Shown here: positions 50,492 through 51,580 of the stretch, piece after piece
Position numbering within the stretch: position 1 is the first letter of the stretch
Layout of the letters: every line of letters starts with the position of its first letter
NCBI GenBank assembly: GCA_025458675.1
Contig: JALORY010000001.1
Location: 75,565-127,144, forward strand
DNA: 51,580 nucleotides
DNA from: Gammaproteobacteria bacterium
Lineage (GTDB): Bacteria > Pseudomonadota > Gammaproteobacteria > Chromatiales > Chromatiaceae
Direction of reading: 5' to 3'
Made by a program: the position numbers and the translations under genes
The notes under the pieces: generated by a model
What the model saw: only the letters and a program-made list of their open reading frames with translations
Databases searched by the model: none
What the model was told of the DNA's origin: nothing

Positions 50492-51250
50492 CTAACGCGA
50501 CTCGGGCCGCGTCTCGCCGTTGTCCGCGTCGTCCTCGGTCGGGGGCGGCGGGTTGCCGTCGTAGACGTCGCTCAGTCGCCGCTGCAGATACGCGTCGCGG
50601 ACGAAGGCGTAGGGGTCGAGCGCCGCCTGATCCAGCACGCGACTCGCGGCCAGGAGGTCGGCCCGGCGGTCGATCACGCGCAGCGCCTTGAGCCCCCAGG
50701 CGACCCCTCCGTCGTCGAGGTAGGTGAGCGGGTCGGCGTACCAGTCGCCGACCAGCCCGACGGTGTCCCGCACCGAGCTCGGCCCGAAGAACGGCAGCAC
50801 CATGTACGGCCCCGAGCCGATGCCCCACGCGCCCAGCGTCTGGCCGAAGTCCTCGTTGTAGCGCGGCAGGTTCGCCGCGCTCGCGACGTCGAACAGCCCG
50901 CCGACGCCGACGGTCGAGTTGACCAGCACGCGGCCGACGTCGGTCGCGGCGCGGGTGACCTTGAGCTGCAGCAGGTTGTTGAGCGCCGAGCGGACGTCGG
51001 CGAGGTTGCTGAAGAAGTTCGTCACGCCCATGTCCACCGGGAGCGGCGTGATCGCGCGGTATCCCTGCGCCAGAGGCTTCGTCACGGCGCGGTCGAAGGC
51101 GTCGTTGAAATCGTAGATGACGCGGTTCACGCCCTGCCACGGATCACGGTCGGTATGCCGCGCGGGCTCTACGGTGGCACAGCCGCCGAGTGTGGCGGCA
51201 CCGCAGAGCAGCGTCAGCCCCACCGCACGCCGTAGTTTCCGATCTTGCAT
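50492..51250 (-). CDS. mlaA: Outer-membrane lipid asymmetry lipoprotein MlaA (VacJ)
   Basis: A 252-residue lipoprotein. The signal peptide ends in lipobox TLGGC (Cys24). The body has the MlaA family segments DPWQGVNRVIYDFNDAFDR, PVDMGVTNFFSNLADV, NSTVGVGGLFDVA and GPYMVLPFFGPSSVRDTVG. MlaA removes phospholipids from the outer leaflet with the Mla transport system. The C-terminal Pro/Asp/Glu-rich tail (PPPPTEDDADNGE) is variable in the family. Start is the ATG at 51250; an in-frame GTG lies two codons upstream. It is divergent from rnt. No other mla genes are adjacent. Confidence 0.94.
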   Translation of the reverse strand: MQDRKLRRAVGLTLLCGAATLGGCATVEPARHTDRDPWQGVNRVIYDFNDAFDRAVTKPLAQGYRAITPLPVDMGVTNFFSNLADVRSALNNLLQLKVTRAATDVGRVLVNSTVGVGGLFDVASAANLPRYNEDFGQTLGAWGIGSGPYMVLPFFGPSSVRDTVGLVGDWYADPLTYLDDGGVAWGLKALRVIDRRADLLAASRVLDQAALDPYAFVRDAYLQRRLSDVYDGNPPPPTEDDADNGETRPESR

Positions 51251-51395
51251 GGCCACGCCCGATCCAGTTCGCTGATCGCCTTAGCGGCAAGGGCGCCGCC
51301 GGATGAAGCGCAGAGGATACGGGGACGGGCCGAGGGCAGCAAGGCCGCGGCCATCCGCCATTCTCCCGCGGCCCGGCCTTCTCTATGCTGACCGC

Positions 51396-51580
51396 GTGAG
51401 CACGCACTACGATCCCGCAATAGCCCTGCGATTCCGCGGCTTTCTTCCGGTGGTGGTCGACGTCGAGACCGCCGGCTTCGACGCCGCGCGCGACGCGCTC
51501 CTCGAGATCGCGGCGGTGACGCTGCGCACCGACGGCGACGGCCGCCTCGAGCCCGCGGAGACGTCGCACGCGCACATCGT
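51396..51580 (+). CDS. rnt: Ribonuclease T (partial, 5' end)
   Basis: The first 61 codons of a DEDD-type 3'-5' exoribonuclease that trims the 3' ends of tRNA and other stable RNAs. After a GTG start, residues 12-40 ([16 protein letters not shown], then [11 protein letters not shown]) include the first exonuclease motif with catalytic Asp and Glu (DVET). The protein is cut by the window edge; a full RNase T would continue for about 150 more residues. The upstream ATG at 51385 is rejected because its frame stops at once. It diverges from mlaA across about 145 bases. Confidence 0.88.
   Translation, partial: MSTHYDPAIALRFRGFLPVVVDVETAGFDAARDALLEIAAVTLRTDGDGRLEPAETSHAHI

Overview
The window is GC-rich chromosomal DNA (roughly 70% G+C by eye) from a gammaproteobacterium, most likely a sulfur oxidiser of the Chromatiales type. 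Two things point there. The gammaproteobacterial gene groups are present: apbC/mrp near metG, rnfABCDGE followed by nth, aceEF-lpd, mlaA and rnt. There are also two adjacent genes for Gly/Tyr-rich exported proteins of the sulfur-globule type, and an octaheme cytochrome of the tetrathionate-reductase type paired with a membrane cytochrome b. Genus and species cannot be read from the sequence. No rRNA, tRNA, insertion sequence, prophage or CRISPR array was seen, and no gap between genes exceeds 300 bases.

Layout. 1-4.7 kb: a 45-residue membrane peptide, a DUF2272 lipoprotein overlapping a large exported protein with a possible Cys/His/Asp site, an exported NlpE/META-like protein and a DUF4124-like protein. 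4.8-10.3 kb: apbC diverging from a GGDEF-EAL protein, then metG. 10.4-16.3 kb: tightly overlapped rnfABCDGE and nth. 16.3-21 kb: DUF1841, an unknown acidic protein, a 5'-nucleotidase-like enzyme and a YgiQ-family radical SAM protein. 21-25 kb: an RND adaptor and pump. 25-31.7 kb: an OmpA-like lipoprotein, an exported possible cysteine enzyme, a host-attachment-family protein, a Lon-like protease and a PAS-GGDEF-EAL protein. 31.7-36.2 kb: a half-size GDT1-type transporter, an operon of an FKBP-methyltransferase fusion with two unknown proteins, ferrochelatase and a DUF971 protein. 36-40.4 kb: a DUF523/DUF1722 protein, motAB behind a clear sigma-28 promoter, and argG. 40.5-42.7 kb: the octaheme cytochrome and cytochrome b. 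42.8-49 kb: the pyruvate dehydrogenase operon aceE-aceF-lpdA plus a small membrane protein; lpdA carries a frame disruption. 49.2-50.3 kb: the two sulfur-globule-type genes. 50.5 kb to the end: mlaA and the start of rnt.

How it fits together. Rnf links NADH, ferredoxin and the ion gradient. The pyruvate dehydrogenase operon feeds central metabolism. The octaheme cytochrome with its b-type partner looks like a quinol-linked periplasmic reductase, plausibly for sulfur or nitrogen oxyanions. The globule proteins suggest storage of elemental sulfur in the periplasm. The least explained units are the FKBP-methyltransferase operon, the coiled-coil sulfur-globule-like protein and the exported cysteine-enzyme-like proteins.
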